Positions 45,001-57,477 of a stretch of 64,000 bases of DNA are shown here, one piece after another. This stretch comes from Branchiostoma floridae (Eukaryota; Chordata; Leptocardii; Amphioxiformes; Branchiostomatidae): positions 4,145,246-4,209,245 of the forward strand of contig NC_049992.1 in NCBI RefSeq assembly GCF_000003815.2, written 5' to 3'. A model generated the notes under the pieces. The model did not search any database and had not been told where the DNA came from. It was given only the letters and a program-made list of their open reading frames with translations. The translations under genes and the position numbers were made by a program. Position 1 is the stretch's first letter. The number at the start of each line of letters is the position of its first letter.

Positions 45001-48000
45001 AAAAAAGATGAGAAAGTTTCAAAGATACAACCCAAACTGCGCAGGGGTCGAACACTGTACAGGATTCTTAATGCTTTTTGTCAATGGGAAAGGCTATCTA
45101 AGAGACCACATCGACTTTGGCCAGGTGGACGTTATGTAAATATCATCCTGAAAAGAATTCTGGAAATATAACATGAATTTATAGTGTATTTCCAGTAAAG
45201 GAGCCAAAAAAGCACAGTAGAACAACCCTCAGCTTAGTGACTTCATAAACATAAAGTTGCTTACCTTGGCTACAGTTCTGTCCAGTCCATCCAGGTGAGC
45301 AGGTACATGTGTAGCCGCCATCTTTGTTCAAACAGCGTCCATGTAGGCATGGGTTCCTGGTACACTCATTGACATCTGTGGGGTAATAGCAACCATTTTA
45401 GTTAGTGTCGATGAGAGGTGTAGTTAATATCTGTGCAGTAAAAACAGTTACTGTACCTTAATGTGTGAGGGCAAAGGCTAACCATTTAGAGAACAAAGCA
45501 GTTTGGAAAAAGACCAGACCTTGCTGACAGTTCAGTCCAGTCCATCCAGGTGAGCAGGTACATTTGTAGCCGCCATCTTTGCTCGCACAGAGCCCATGTT
45601 GGCATGGGTTCCGCACACACTCATCAATGTCTTTGTGATGAATATAGAAAATAGGACATAGATCAAATTTTTTTGCAGGTATAGATACGTATAGTAATTC
45701 ATGAAGATTACATTAAAAGTGTCAACTGTGTATGAATAAAATAGTCTGGTGGGAAAAATACCTTGCTGACAGTTCTGTCCAGTCCATCCAGGTGAGCAGG
45801 GACATGTGTAGCCTCCATCTTTGTTCACACAGGGTCCGTGCTGGCATGGGTTTCTGGTACACTCATTGATGTCTGTGTGTTTGAGATTAAAAAAAAAGAA
45901 GAATGTAACGTTTCAGTTGCACTTTGTAGCTGGACTGACTGGAAACTAGTAAGGCCACGTTGATTTGATTATATGGATGACATCCGCGCTCGCACCAATT
46001 TTCGGCCATTTCCAAAAAAAAAAAAAAGTTTTCGACCACACAATAAATTGTGCAAAGCAGCTGTAAAATGAGCACAAATATTCCGTAGATTGAAAAAAAG
46101 GATCAGAAAACAGATAACTAATGCCATAGAATGCCAAAATGAATCTAAAGTCAAAGAATAAGATGTGAAAGGACAGAAAGAAAAAAATCTATTGTTGTTT
46201 GGGGGAGGTACCGGTACAGAAAATTCAGGTCCAGAGGATCATTTCCTGGTTCGGACCTGAACCTGGACCTGATTGTCTGTGGAAACTTGAGAACTGGCAA
46301 TACTCAAAACAATGGTAATTGGTCACTTTTGCTACAAAGGAATCTGTTTGGTGGATTATTGGACTCCCACTGCATTTTAAAATCCCATCTCCATGTAATA
46401 AAGGCTAACTGTCTCTGTACCTTTGACTGTAGAAGCTTGGTGCAACTGACTATAAACTCTACTTGACTTCGCTCTTGTTGTCTTCTTGGCCCCCCGGTTA
46501 GACCCCAAATGGCTGCCGACATAGTGTGTCCATTTTGTAATTGGCGAAACCTGTTCCTCTGTTTTTTTCCAGGTCTGTTTTTTTCGGATTGGTCCAAGAA
46601 GAAAAATAATGTTTTGCACCCGTATGATGTTCTGGTCCCTACACCTAACTGTTGGTATACCATACTATGTGTGTTTAGTCCTATGTTCAACCTTCCTGGC
46701 CACTTTGATTTCATACTGAAGACAACTTTTTTTGGGGGCCAAACTTTTTTTTTATTCGCTCGCTCTCATCAGTTTTGGAGTTCCCGGAGGATGTCATCCA
46801 TATAATCAAATCAACATGGCCTAACTGGAAAACAACTTACCTTGCTGACAGTTCTGTCCAGTCCATCCAGGTGAGCAGGTACATCTGTACCCTCCATTGT
46901 TGTTCTCACAGGCCCCATGCCGACAAATGTTCTTCATTGTGCACTCATCAATATCTGCGCCATAAATGAAAATAACAGTAACATTAAAAATAGGCTAGTC
47001 AATTAAAGGACTTAACATTGAATTCTGAACATGCATGGGAACAAAATAGTGCGAAAATGGAACTCACCTTGCTGGCAGTTCCGTCCAGTCCATCCAGGTG
47101 AGCAGGTACATTTGTATCCTCCGTTGTTGTTCTTACAGGTCCCATGCTGACAAGGGTTTCCCCTGCACTCGTCAATATCTGTGTAGTAAATAACTTTGAC
47201 ATTAACTGTATGATTGTGAACTTGTGGACAGTACCGTATCGTCAGAATCCAAATTCTGAAAGTACACATTTATTGTAACAAATGACGTGGGGGAAAAACT
47301 CACCTTGCTGACAGTTCTGTCCAGTCCATCCAGGTGAGCAGGTACATTTGTAGCCGCCAGGTTTGTTCACACAGCGTCCATGTTGGCATGGGTTCCAGGT
47401 ACATTCATTGATGTCTGTGAGATTGAGAGTAAAAAAAAAAAAGAAATGTAACGATTCAGTTGCAATTTGTAGCTAAACTGACAGGAAACTAGTAGCTGGA
47501 AATAATTCACCTAGCTGACAGTCCTGCCCAGTCCATCCAGGTGAGCAGGTACATTTGTAGCCGCCATCTTTGTTCACACAGGTCCCATGCTTGCAGATGT
47601 TTCCCATTGCACACTCGTCAATATCTGTGTAATGCGTAACGGTAACATTAACTATAGGATTGTCAACGTAGAGATAGAACCTAAATGCTAGATTCTAAAT
47701 GCAGTAGAAACAAATATAGTTACTGTAATACTTTGGAAAACAACTTACCTTGCTGACAATTCTGTCCAGTCCATCCAGGTGAGCAGGTACATTTGTATCC
47801 GCCATCTTTGTTCACACAGCGTCCATGTTGGCATGGGTTCCTGGTGCACTCATTGACATCTGTGTGATTGAGATAAAATGAAATATAACGTTTTAGTTGC
47901 ACTTTGTAGCTGGACTGACTGGAAACTAGTAGATGGAAAAGAACTCACCTCGCTGACAGTTCTGTCCAGTTCATCCATGTGAGCATTTGTATCCTTCATT

Positions 48001-51000
48001 GTAGTTTTCACAAGTCCCATGCTGGCAGAGGTTTCTCATTGTGTTGGAAATAACAGCACCATTAATGATAGAATTGTCAACACAGGGCTGGTGGCTAGTA
48101 CCTTGATACTGATGAGATTATCAATACTCAAAGTTTGTAGCAGCAAAATGTGTAAAAAAAATAGCTCACCTTGGTTACAGTTCTGTCCAGTCCATCCAGG
48201 TGAGCAGGTACATTTGTAGCCGCCATCTTGGTTCACACAGGTCTCATGCTTGCAGATGTTCTTCATTGCACACTTGTCAATATCTGTGTAGTACATAACG
48301 GTACCGTTAACTATATGATTGTCAACGTAGGGACAGGACCTAAATGTTAGATTCTAAATGTTGTAGAATCAAATATAGTTGCTGTAATGATTTGGAAAAA
48401 CAACTCACCTTGCTGGCAGTTCTGTCCAGTCCATCCAGGTGAGCAGGTACATTTGTAGCCACCATCTTTGTTCCACAGCGTCCATGTTGGCATGGTTTCT
48501 CCACACACTCGTCAATATCTGTGTAATGAATGAAATATTGCGTAACTGTGAGAGTAGTAGCTGAATTTTAGATGGTAGATGTTGAATGTATAGGAAGGAA
48601 TAAAACAGTCTGACGGAATAAAAAGATCTCACCTCGCTGACAGTTCTGTCCAGTCCATCCAGGTGAACAGGTACAGTTGTGGCGACCATCTTTGTTTACA
48701 CAGCGTCCATGTTCGCATGGGTTCCTGGTGCACTCATTGATGTCTGTGTGAAATAAATTAACTGTGGTTAAATGAAAGATATCTACAGTGACACAATGTC
48801 GCGCACTCAACCAAGATTAGAAATCACTCCTAGAATCATTTGATTGGCGTGTGGTCTTACTTGCTGTTGACAGAGGCATGGCAGTCGTTGGTCGAATTGC
48901 GGGATGTGAGCTTGCGTCTGTAACCGGCTTAGTTGACGCATCTTTCGAAGGGAAAACAAGCTTCAGTGAAGTCGAATTTGAAACAGTCGAGATGTTTTCT
49001 TCAACCATCGCTGAAGTTGAAAAGAAAAGGACTCATGAATAAAGAAAATTATACAGAAAGCACACAAAGGTCCCACATCAAATACATTTGACACCTTTGC
49101 CTTGAACTCAGCAATGAATATTCTTAACGTTCTGTCCAAGTCATTCAGCTGAGCAGGTGCATTTGCTTGCTACCAAAACTGTTCAGTTTTCATGTAACCC
49201 GTTGTTGAATACCTAACCAAAAATCACCTTGCTGACAGTTCTTTCCAGTCCATTTGGGGTATGTTGGATAAGGAAAACTCTGATGATTAAGTGCAAAGCT
49301 CAGGAAATCTACTTGTGTCCTTACCTGTAGTTGATAGAAGTGTGGGCGTTGCTGGTGAGGTCTCGTTCTGAACTGTGGTGTCCGTGTACGGTTCAGTTGG
49401 TTCCAATCCCGGCATCAAAGGCAGTGTGGTCAAAATGACGTCAACTGAGCTGTTGTTCTCGTTGACTGCCGTAAATGAAGTACCAGACGTTGTTGCAAAT
49501 GCAGATGCAGGTGGAGTGGGATAAGTGACGTCCGAGCTGTTTTTCTTGTCAAACGTCGCCCTCCATGGATTGCGAGGATTCTTTAGCTTCTCGCCGATCT
49601 CCAAGCCGTCCTATAAACAGGTGCACATCTTGGAACTTAAGAGTTTTAAAATTATAAAGTCTTGCTTGTCTAGAAACTTTACTCAGGTGAAAATGAGTGC
49701 CGTCCCTCGGATAGGACGTTAAATGGAGGTCCTGTTTCTGGGGAGAGCCATACCCCGGGCACGTAAAAGAACCTGCCACATGTGCGATGGTGCGATGTGA
49801 GCGGATCAAACCATTCCGACCAAATAGGGGTAGGGAATTTCCCGAGCAGCCTCGTAACCCCTGCTTCGCCTATTGAGTCAGTGAAGTCAAGCTTGCGTAA
49901 GTTTGATGATATAGGGAGAAGAAATGCTGCTACAGTTATCGCTATGGGCCGCTCTTCATCTTCATGATGGTAACATCAGGCCCTACGAACCTGATTTAAA
50001 AAAAAGTAGCTAGCTCTACAGTAAAAAGATTTGATGGTGAACTTAGTTCAGTTCAGTTCAGTTTTATTTGAGTCCAACTTGCATGTGCACTGTACAAACA
50101 GGCACATGAAATCTGTTGGCCCACAAGGGCGCTGCACATTAAGACCGTATAATGCAACATAATACACAGGTAGGATTAAAATCACTTAAAATACAATCTT
50201 CAATAAAATTAAGATAGCACATACATTATAAAATCTGCTATACTGCACAGCTCTTTGAGTAGAGTTTCAGTGCACGGGGCATGAAAGACTGGGCGTGCCT
50301 ATTCGTCCTACTGAAAGAGGGGGTGGGTTGTTTAGGACGTCGCAGGCTGTAGTTGCTCTGTGTGGTAGATATAACTCATGTAGACGTCAACTTATTGTTT
50401 AGATCAACATGAAAACAAGTCTGATGCTTTCAAGACTCTTATAAAGAGCTTTACGTATCTTTGAAAAAAAGATGATTTCTGGTATANNNNNNNNNNNNNN
50501 NNNNNNNNNNNNNNNNNNNNNNNNNNNNNNNNNNNNNNNNNNNNNNNNNNNNNNNNNNNNNNNNNNNNNNNNNNNNNNNNNNNNNNNNNNNNNNNNNNNN
50601 NNNNNNNNNNACATACTAAATATCGCCGCAATCCATCCAGAGATTCTTGAATACAAAAATCCAGAAACAAAGATAGAGAGATGGACCCACCAAAAACATC
50701 TTCCCATTTTTTAAGGAGGTAATGAGCATAACGCTACTCGCTACAATGTCAATGACCATAATGCTACTTGCTACAATGAGCATAACTCTACTCGCTACAA
50801 TGAGCATAATGCTACTTGCTACAATGAGCATAAATATACTCGCTACAATGACCATAACGCTACTTGCTACAATGAGCTAGGTGCGGTAACCTTGTCATTA
50901 GGGTTATTGGTCTAAAATTGACCTTGACCTTTGTCTTCCCAAGACCTTCCCACATACCAAATACCCGGAAACACATACATGCTCACACGCAAACACACAG

Positions 51001-51534
51001 GCAGGCCATTTTCATTGGCGTTACCTAATCCAGAGTTTGTCAAACCCTACTATAGTTCTGTTTGATCTGGACGTACCTCTAACTTTGTAGCAAAAGCCAG
51101 GCGCATCAGTATCTCCATCTCCGCTTGTTTCTGCTGATGTGTAGGTTGTATCGGTGCAGGACTCTTCAGAACTAGAAGCAAAGACACTGTAACCAGCCTG
51201 ATCCACGTCTTCATTCATCCCGTCTATGTCTTCTATCTCTTTGATTTTCTTGTCAAGATGTCGACAGCTTCTTGCCGGCAAAGGCGGTGGCTCATTTCTA
51301 CCATCCAAATCATCATCGGACGGTTTCTTTAACCAAGGACTCGATGCAAAGATACCATAACCGTGAGGATCTACGTCTTCATACTCTTTGTCTGATTCTT
51401 CGTTCATTCCATCAGTTGGTTTAGTCTCTTTGTCTCCCATCTTAAGATGGCAATGCCTTCTATATTCTTTTTCCTTCTTTCTAACCACTTGTTCGTCCGG
51501 CGGTTGCTTTATTTCCCTCGCCAGCAGTTTGCTT
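42036..51534 (-). CDS. Lectin gene 2: paralogue of gene 1, membrane exon and last exon mostly in gaps
   Basis: Exons 5'->3': 51077-51534 (tail), membrane exon not seen (expected between 51,077 and 49,610, probably in the gap 50,487-50,610), 49325-49610 and 48861-49010 (stalk), EGF exons 48,743 to 45,265, 44538-44708 (lectin part 1), 43671-43922 (kringle), 42994-43184 (lectin part 2), 42036-42058 (start of last exon, then gap). Same order and phases as gene 1. The equivalent of the gene 1 start exon lies at 54,297 but has ATA in place of ATG, so translation may start at [11 protein letters not shown] within 51077-51534. Confidence 0.78.
42994..43184 (-). CDS. Lectin gene 2: C-type lectin domain, part 2
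   Basis: Phase 1 in, phase 0 out (donor gtatgt). Reads [20 protein letters not shown] then [17 protein letters not shown] and [13 protein letters not shown] at the EPN/QPD position. Confidence 0.9.
43671..43922 (-). CDS. Lectin gene 2: kringle exon
   Basis: 252 nt, phase 1-1. Reads [19 protein letters not shown] then [20 protein letters not shown] and [13 protein letters not shown]. All six kringle Cys present. The acidic residues that form the lysine-binding site in plasminogen kringles (NPDxD) are NPSGQ here, so lysine binding is unlikely. Confidence 0.92.
44538..44708 (-). CDS. Lectin gene 2: C-type lectin domain, part 1
   Basis: 171 nt, phase 1-1. Reads [19 protein letters not shown] then [20 protein letters not shown] and IAEYISPG, donor gtgggt. 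Same boundaries as in genes 1 and 3. Confidence 0.92.
45265..48743 (-). CDS. Lectin gene 2: EGF-like exon array
   Basis: Phase 1-1 exons: 48633-48743, 48409-48518 (frameshifted), 48170-48283, 47749-47859, 47511-47624, 47304-47414, 47068-47178, 46841-46954, 45762-45872, 45520-45630, 45265-45375. Two types alternate in part of the array: 111-nt [15 protein letters not shown] and 114-nt DIDxCAMxNICKHxTC. Same Ca2+-binding pattern as gene 1. The 0.97-kb space between 46,841 and 45,872 is filled by a MITE. Confidence 0.88.
45953..46821. mobile_element. Harbinger-like element with nested repeat
   Basis: Starts ggccacgttgatttgattat, ends with the inverse, flanked by TAA on both sides. Inner ends share atggatgacatcc. 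Contains a partial copy of the ggacctg repeat (46,195-46,285). It separates two EGF exons of gene 2. Confidence 0.85.
47949..48040 (-). pseudogene. Decayed EGF exon
   Basis: Keeps [20 protein letters not shown] and a donor, but has no acceptor, a 6-nt deletion and TGA in place of the conserved Trp. Confidence 0.75.
48409..48518 (-). pseudogene. EGF exon with one-base deletion
   Basis: 110 nt. CGCTGTGGAACAAAG where the consensus is CGCTGTGTGAACAAAG, so frame is lost after the third Cys. Both splice sites are intact. Because neighbours are all phase 1-1, skipping it would restore the frame. Confidence 0.72.
48861..49610 (-). CDS. Lectin gene 2: Ser/Thr-rich stalk exons
   Basis: Exon 49325-49610 (phase 0 in, 1 out) reads [20 protein letters not shown] then many Ser/Thr with NNSS and NETS sequons. 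Exon 48861-49010 (phase 1-1) reads [20 protein letters not shown] then [13 protein letters not shown]. Longer than in gene 1. Between them (49,105-49,260) lie two decayed EGF pieces. Confidence 0.7.
49105..49260 (-). pseudogene. Decayed EGF fragments in stalk intron
   Basis: The minus strand near 49,120-49,200 has KCTCSA then a stop where GW is expected. Near 49,228-49,255 a second piece matches the [14 protein letters not shown] end and a donor. Not usable as exons. Confidence 0.6.
49690..49810 (+). repeat. Dispersed repeat (copy of 12.83-kb repeat)
   Basis: Shares the words ggataggacgttaaatggag and gagccataccccgggcacgt with 12,826-13,070. Confidence 0.55.
50045..50350 (-). mobile_element. 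LINE 3' end
   Basis: The minus strand at 50,225-50,345 reads [20 protein letters not shown] then [13 protein letters not shown], a LINE C-terminus, followed by a 3' UTR down to the (ttcag)n edge at 50,045. Confidence 0.65.
50487..50610. other. Assembly gap (124 N)
   Basis: Run of N between the tail and stalk exons of lectin gene 2. Probably hides its membrane exon. Confidence 0.99.
50722..50877 (+). repeat. 25-bp tandem repeat, about six units
   Basis: Unit gagcataatgctacttgcta plus caat, with small variations. Confidence 0.9.
51077..51534 (-). CDS. Lectin gene 2: cytosolic tail exon
   Basis: Acceptor ctag at 51,535, donor gtacgt, leaves in phase 1. Reads [18 protein letters not shown] and [16 protein letters not shown], again two YxxF sites, one with the YEDV partner. 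[10 protein letters not shown] contains a PxxPxR SH3-binding motif. The reading frame at its 5' edge differs from gene 1 by indels, so the first residues are uncertain. Confidence 0.72.
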
Positions 51535-54296
51535 CTAGGTACCAAAATAACAATCGTTACAACAGAGTGAAAGTCTTAAATTGACTGATTATAAAAAATA
51601 TATTTTTTAGAAACATTCATTCTTAACCGGGACGGGGGACGATATTTAATGACATATTGCTGACGTCACCCGTGCATTATAGTCTAGTGTCCGGTGTCCA
51701 CAGCGATGGGATCACTTAGCTGGACAGACAACAGGACAATTTGCTGGAAACTTTTGTTATGCCTAATGTTTTGTGCTGGCCAACAGTCAGTTTGACTTTT
51801 AAATAAAACGTTTATTGCATCAAAACCCATAAAGAAATTCTCGCCATTTGCCCTTCTAAAAGATTGTAGAGCCTTTTTTATAAATCATACTATAAAATCA
51901 TATCATAAAAGAGCCAAGTGTTCACATCTTTAGTCAGTTAAATGTAATATCATCTTGTTCTACTCCCCTAGGGCCATATAAGTTTAATTTCCCTGGTTCT
52001 GAGATTTAAAAGAAACACGATAGATTTTTATTTTGAACCTTTTATCTATTCATGAAAGAACGCTTCTCATTGAGGTCATGCATGAGGGATGTGATGATGC
52101 ACAATTTTTCAGCTTACCGCCAGACTAATATCATTACATACACATGGAACAAAAACAATAATTATATAGTGGAGAGAAAACGCAGGGTTCATAGTCCGTG
52201 TCCGTTCGTTTTGACCATTTCTTTTACTTTAAAATTGAAATACCAATATGCAAACAAGGATATTTGGCGTACATGTTGCGACGTATATAATAAATCATTT
52301 TTTTACGTTTTCAGTCATAGAAATATAGCAGTAGATTAACAGTAGCAGGACTAGCAAGATAGCATGTGAATTTTATGGAAAAAGAGTACCAAACGTTGCA
52401 AACACATGTAAAATATCGAGAATGAGACTAATCTACTTGGAGATTAGCAAAGGAGATAATGTATGTAACAATCAATCTATCAATCAATAATCGTATTCAT
52501 TAATGAATCAATCATATTAATCAATCAATCAGCCTTAAGAAATCCTTCACATATAGAGCAGCATCCGAATGGAACAAACTATCACATGAGTTGCAAACTG
52601 CGAACACATCCAGGATTTTCAGAAAGCAGATGTTCAGACACATGCGAAACTCAGCTGGTGACACATGAGGGACTTCGTAATTTTGATAAGGCACATGCGT
52701 TTGATGATTTTTTTTATTGACATGTTGTGTATGTTACAAACTGTATATGTCCAAGTATTATGTGTATGTTACAAACTGTACATGTCCAAGTATTATGTGT
52801 ATTACTCCTGGAAGAGTAGTTGTTGCAATGATATGTCAGCAACTAGAGGAGTCAATGAACAATAAAGAATCAGCTGATAGAAGAATACAGCAATAACTAG
52901 AGTTCATCGAACACATCCCTTCGCCAAATAATCATGCCTTTATTAATACTTTAAGGTCTTTTTCATGTATTACTAAATAGTACCTACCCCAATAGCAAAT
53001 GACTGCATGAACTTGTGTTCCTCACAAACCCACAAATGCTACCAAAGATAACTTTCTTGGCCAACTGGTGACAATGGAATTATGTACACTGTTGTGATAC
53101 TTTCTAGCGCAACTTTCATAATCATAGTGCTTTATTAAAATCATGTAGTCTCTACCAGACTCCAGCCTGGCCGAATAGTATTGATGATAGGGGGCATTGG
53201 ACTGTGACCAAAGATGACCTCAGTGGTAGCATCCCTGGTCAATCAGAATTTCATGCTTGTCAAGAGGATTTTCACAGTGTTAGAGCGTCCAGGTCACAAG
53301 GCTTCTCAGGCAAAACATCTGGCAAACCTTAAATATAGGTCAAAATGAAATGCATCTGTATATGGAAAACACTGTTTATTTCTGTTAATTGCATAACTTT
53401 CCCTAAGTAATTATATCAAATAGATGTTGATAATCAACCAAAGTACCTAGCTACCAAAAACAAAAAATATCCATCAATCTCCTCTGCAGTTATCCTTCTT
53501 AAAAGCTACAAACTATAAGACCCACTGCAGTTCTAAACAAGCTGCTAGGGGGCCCAAAATTAGACCATTGACTCCTAGTACCAACAGCTATCCACCATTA
53601 AAAAATCATGAACCTGGCACTTCTGGAAAATTTAGGCGCAAACTTTGATGCTCACTTGCAGTACCAAAGCAAGTTGCCAGGAGGCCCATTATCGAACTTG
53701 ACCTTCCTTTCTGTGTCCCCTACCTATCAACCAAATATCATTAGCATTCATCAAGAACATCTCGAGTTATCTTGCATACAGACAAACGCACTTACATACA
53801 AAGCCAGCTACAGCACCATTAGTAAAAGGTAGCTAAACCATTCTTGCACATGACAATCCTTTCCACAACCGCTAAACACCTGCCAAATATCGTGGAAATC
53901 GCCCAGCTATATTTTGACTTATGCTTCCCGAAAAAAACACCCAAAAAAAATACCAAGCTCGCTAATGTACCGTAGGAAAACGCCAGGTAACCCATTTTCG
54001 AACTAGGCATGCCTTTCAACAACCGCTACACACCTGCAAAAAATAAAAAAAAGTTCCATCCACAATTTCTCGAGTTATATCCTGTTGACCTACATACAGA
54101 CCCAAGTCAGGCAAAAACATAATCTTCTTGGCGAAGCTAACAAATTGGATTCAGTTGATTTTCAAAACATTTGGGACAATCCCCAATACAGAACCTTTCT
54201 ATGCGATGTGATACCATAGATATATGACCCCATGCATACTATACCAAGTCAGTCAACCATCGTGAGGGACATGACAACACAAAGGACCACACATAC
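51535..54296. other. First intron of lectin gene 2
   Basis: Long intron between the tail exon and its 5' exon at 54,297. Apart from the LINE fragment I see no exon. 51,970-52,010 resembles half of a Harbinger-like MITE end. Confidence 0.45.
52541..52668 (+). mobile_element. LINE ORF2 C-terminal fragment
   Basis: Reads SFTYRAASEWNKLSHELQTA then NTSRIFRKQMFRHMR and a stop after GDT. The YRAxxxWNxL motif is the standard end of LINE reverse-transcriptase ORFs. Preceded by an (atca)n tract at 52,470-52,535. Confidence 0.75.
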
Positions 54297-54335
54297 CTTA
54301 GTTTGTTGCAGGTGTCTTGAATATCGTAACGTATC
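54297..54335 (-). pseudogene. Lectin gene 2: 5' exon with lost start codon
   Basis: Matches the gene 1 start exon (cacctgcaacaaactaag then donor gtatgt) and its upstream 150 bp, but the ATG is ATA and the upstream bases carry a 5-bp deletion. Probably now a non-coding 5' exon. Confidence 0.65.
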
Positions 54336-54858
54336 AGTTAAGGCATCATGTCGTGCGAAATAAATACACGACAAAAAAGCGCCCACCAACAGTTCTGGAT
54401 CGACGCAAAAACAATGACTAAGCAGACCAATAACAAAACTACAAAGTCCGACCGACGAAAAGATTTAAAAAGCATAAATTTAATTCCAAGCAGCATGATT
54501 GTTGTTGACGGTGATTCCCTCTTCAATATGCATTCACTTTTACACAATCCAACCGAATTGACTGTTACAAATATAGTTATGTTTTGACTTGTTTTGTAAT
54601 ATGTTGTAATCTTTATCTGTTCAAACTGAAAATGCTCCAATCAAAGACTGGTGATGACTCTGCGTTGACTGGGCCCTGTTGAAAAACAACTCTACAGAGT
54701 TGAATGGGACACCAGCTGTTTGTAAATTTAAGAAATGAATAAACATACGTATACACGTTGTATACTCTCCATCTTCATGTCTACCTTTGCCCCCAACGAC
54801 CAGGAGGTCAAGGGACTAGGTAGGTAGGTATACACGTCGGCAAAGGCTATACTACAGG

Positions 54859-55238
54859 CAGGGCTCGAAATACTTTTTTCTGTCTACCTGCACCAGAGAA
54901 ATTTTACCTGCACCATTAAAAAATAATCAAAAAGTAGATAAAACAACCCACACTCTATACACATATTTACTTCCTTCTTTACTAACAAAATAGTTATACC
55001 GGTATTTATGGATTTTAGTATGAAAAATCACATTGGAAGCTGTTCATTTGACATCTTTATTATCTATTGCATTTCTTTTTGCAGAATGACAATCAGTACA
55101 GCGAAGAAAAATCTACTTTACAATAATACATGGTGCATAACCTGGTGCAGGTTAGGTGCAGGTAGACATCAGAAATACCTGCACAGCAAAAAAATCACCT
55201 GCTTTAACGCGCATATGCATGTAGTATTTCGAGCCCTG
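54859..55238. mobile_element. hAT-like MITE, copy 2
   Basis: Inverted termini CAGGGCTCGAAATAC / gtatttcgagccctg, flanked by ctacagg on both sides (54,852-54,858 and 55,239-55,245). Same family as 12,480-12,817. Confidence 0.85.
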
Positions 55239-56239
55239 CTACAGGTAATAAAGGTAAACAAACATTACTCAAGCAACTGGATAGATTTTATTACTTGTCA
55301 GACTTTTAATATAGCACCCGTTATCTTCAATCAGTGACATAGATACCTTTTTTAACAAATCTTCAAATATCATATAAACATGTATTTTTTTAGAAAATAG
55401 TAATCGCAACTCTGTTATTTGTATGGAATGTACTCTGTGTACACACAATGTAGATTCAGTAATTCTACTGTTGCTTTTGTCTAAAGCTGTCCAAATCAAT
55501 TTATTTTCAATACCGTAGAAAATTTGAAATTACTGTCTTTACTACACTACAAGCCATGAAAACTGCATAATATACTTATTCATTGTTCCTAGAACGATAT
55601 GATGGCACGTCCTAAGAACTCAAAATAAGGCGCTTATACATACATACACAAAGAAGCATGAGACTAACTACGAAACACGTGGACAGACATGCATGGAAAT
55701 AGAACATTCAGCTGTAGTTTTCTTTGTGATTAGAACTCCTGGTAAAAAGCAAAAATTAGACCTCTCTGTTAATCATTATGGTGAAATAATGGAAATACAA
55801 TCTTTGATATGACACCTCTTTTTAATGCATCAAGAAAGACAGTATACGATTTACAACAAATAAGTACTTGCATCAATGTGTGTGCAGTATGATGTCAATA
55901 TAATAATACTCTTGGTTTCCTTACTCAATATGTTCTGTTGCTTGTTCCGATAAACATTGTATTACACATCTTCAATGACAATAACACATATGAAGAAACT
56001 ACAAATTTATTTACTCGCTTGTCATCATATAGATATGACAAAAGGCCACTTAAGTGTCTAAGGTTACATGAACAGAAGTGAAACAGAGTCTGTTTTGCCT
56101 AAGTCACTGAAACACCGTGTTCAGACAGATTGTCCTGCAGTTAGTTTGGGCGAAGCCTGAGGGGCTAGCCTAACAAACTGAGTATACTATACGTCCGATT
56201 GGAAAAATTCTCGGAATTCTACAGGAATTTTTTGGCGCC

Positions 56240-56740
56240 TTCGTAGTCACATCATCCCTTTGGAGGGGAATAAGTCGGGGAAGGGTTGACGGATCGTCAT
56301 GACATTTGGAATGTAGATAGCTTCGGAGATGCCTTACATAATTAATTACTAACCATACAAATCAGGCGCTAATTTGCATAATCAATGGGGACAGTTTATA
56401 AATCCACTGTATCCAATAAAGGGATACTCAACATACAAACATATGAAAATTGTATTTAAAGAAGACAGAAATAATTTTGTAGTATATGTCCGATTGGCAA
56501 ATATTTCCGGAATTCTTTAGCAATTCGTCCGCGCAAGCGCAGTTGCATCATCCCATTGAAGGGGAATTACTCGGGAAGGGGTTGACGGATCGTCGTGATT
56601 TTTGATCTGTAGGTAACTCCGGAGATGCCTTTCATAATTAAGGACTGTTAATGCAAACCAGGGGCTACTTTACATGATTAATGAGGTCAATTTATTAATC
56701 CACAGCATTTCATAATAGGACAAATATATCACATGTCTAA
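56240..56740 (+). repeat. Tandem 0.3-kb repeat of unknown type
   Basis: Two units sharing gaagggttgacggatcgtca and cggagatgcct..cataatta, about 305 bp apart. acggatcgtc and taatttgcataattaatg recur at about 39,195-39,245. Confidence 0.55.
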
Positions 56741-57477
56741 CTGAAAAAGAGAGAAATTAAGATAGACATCAATGGTTACCTCATTTGCATAATTGATGAG
56801 GAATTTTTATGATAGCATAACGGTAAATGATGAGAATGATTGCTATGTTAAGTTAAACATTATCAGACGTAAAACATGCAAATTAGGGTCTCATTTACAT
56901 ACTTCTTGATAAAATGCTACATTCACATAGTTGATAAGAAAATGCTACAATAGCTTTCTTTGCTATGACTTTCATACATTGAGCATATTTTTATTCAGCT
57001 AGAGAAGACGATCAACTAAGATAATTTACGCAAATGAAGACATCTTTACAATCAATGAGAAACGTTTACAATAGGTCACATGTCACTAATAGGAGACCGC
57101 CTTTTTTGACAGCAATGCCCTACAAGTACGTTCTCTACCTTTAATAAACAGTCATTGTTCGAAGAAAATTGATAGTAACTTAAACATACGTGACTGATGA
57201 ACCTCTTCAACAATGCCCTACAAACATTCATCGCGTGAAAACATCTTCATAGATAGAACACGAATAGTAAAACACAACAACCATTCATAGTTATGAACAA
57301 TAAAATCGTCACCATGGCAATAGCTATTATTGTCACACTTATTTTATGTTTTTCCTAATCATTCTATGACTCTGATGACCTGTAATAAAGTTCTGTTTTC
57401 TACCTGGTTTCAGAATGACTAAAAATGTAAAATGCTACCTTCTGATCATCAAAGTACCATACAACCTCTTAGTACTC

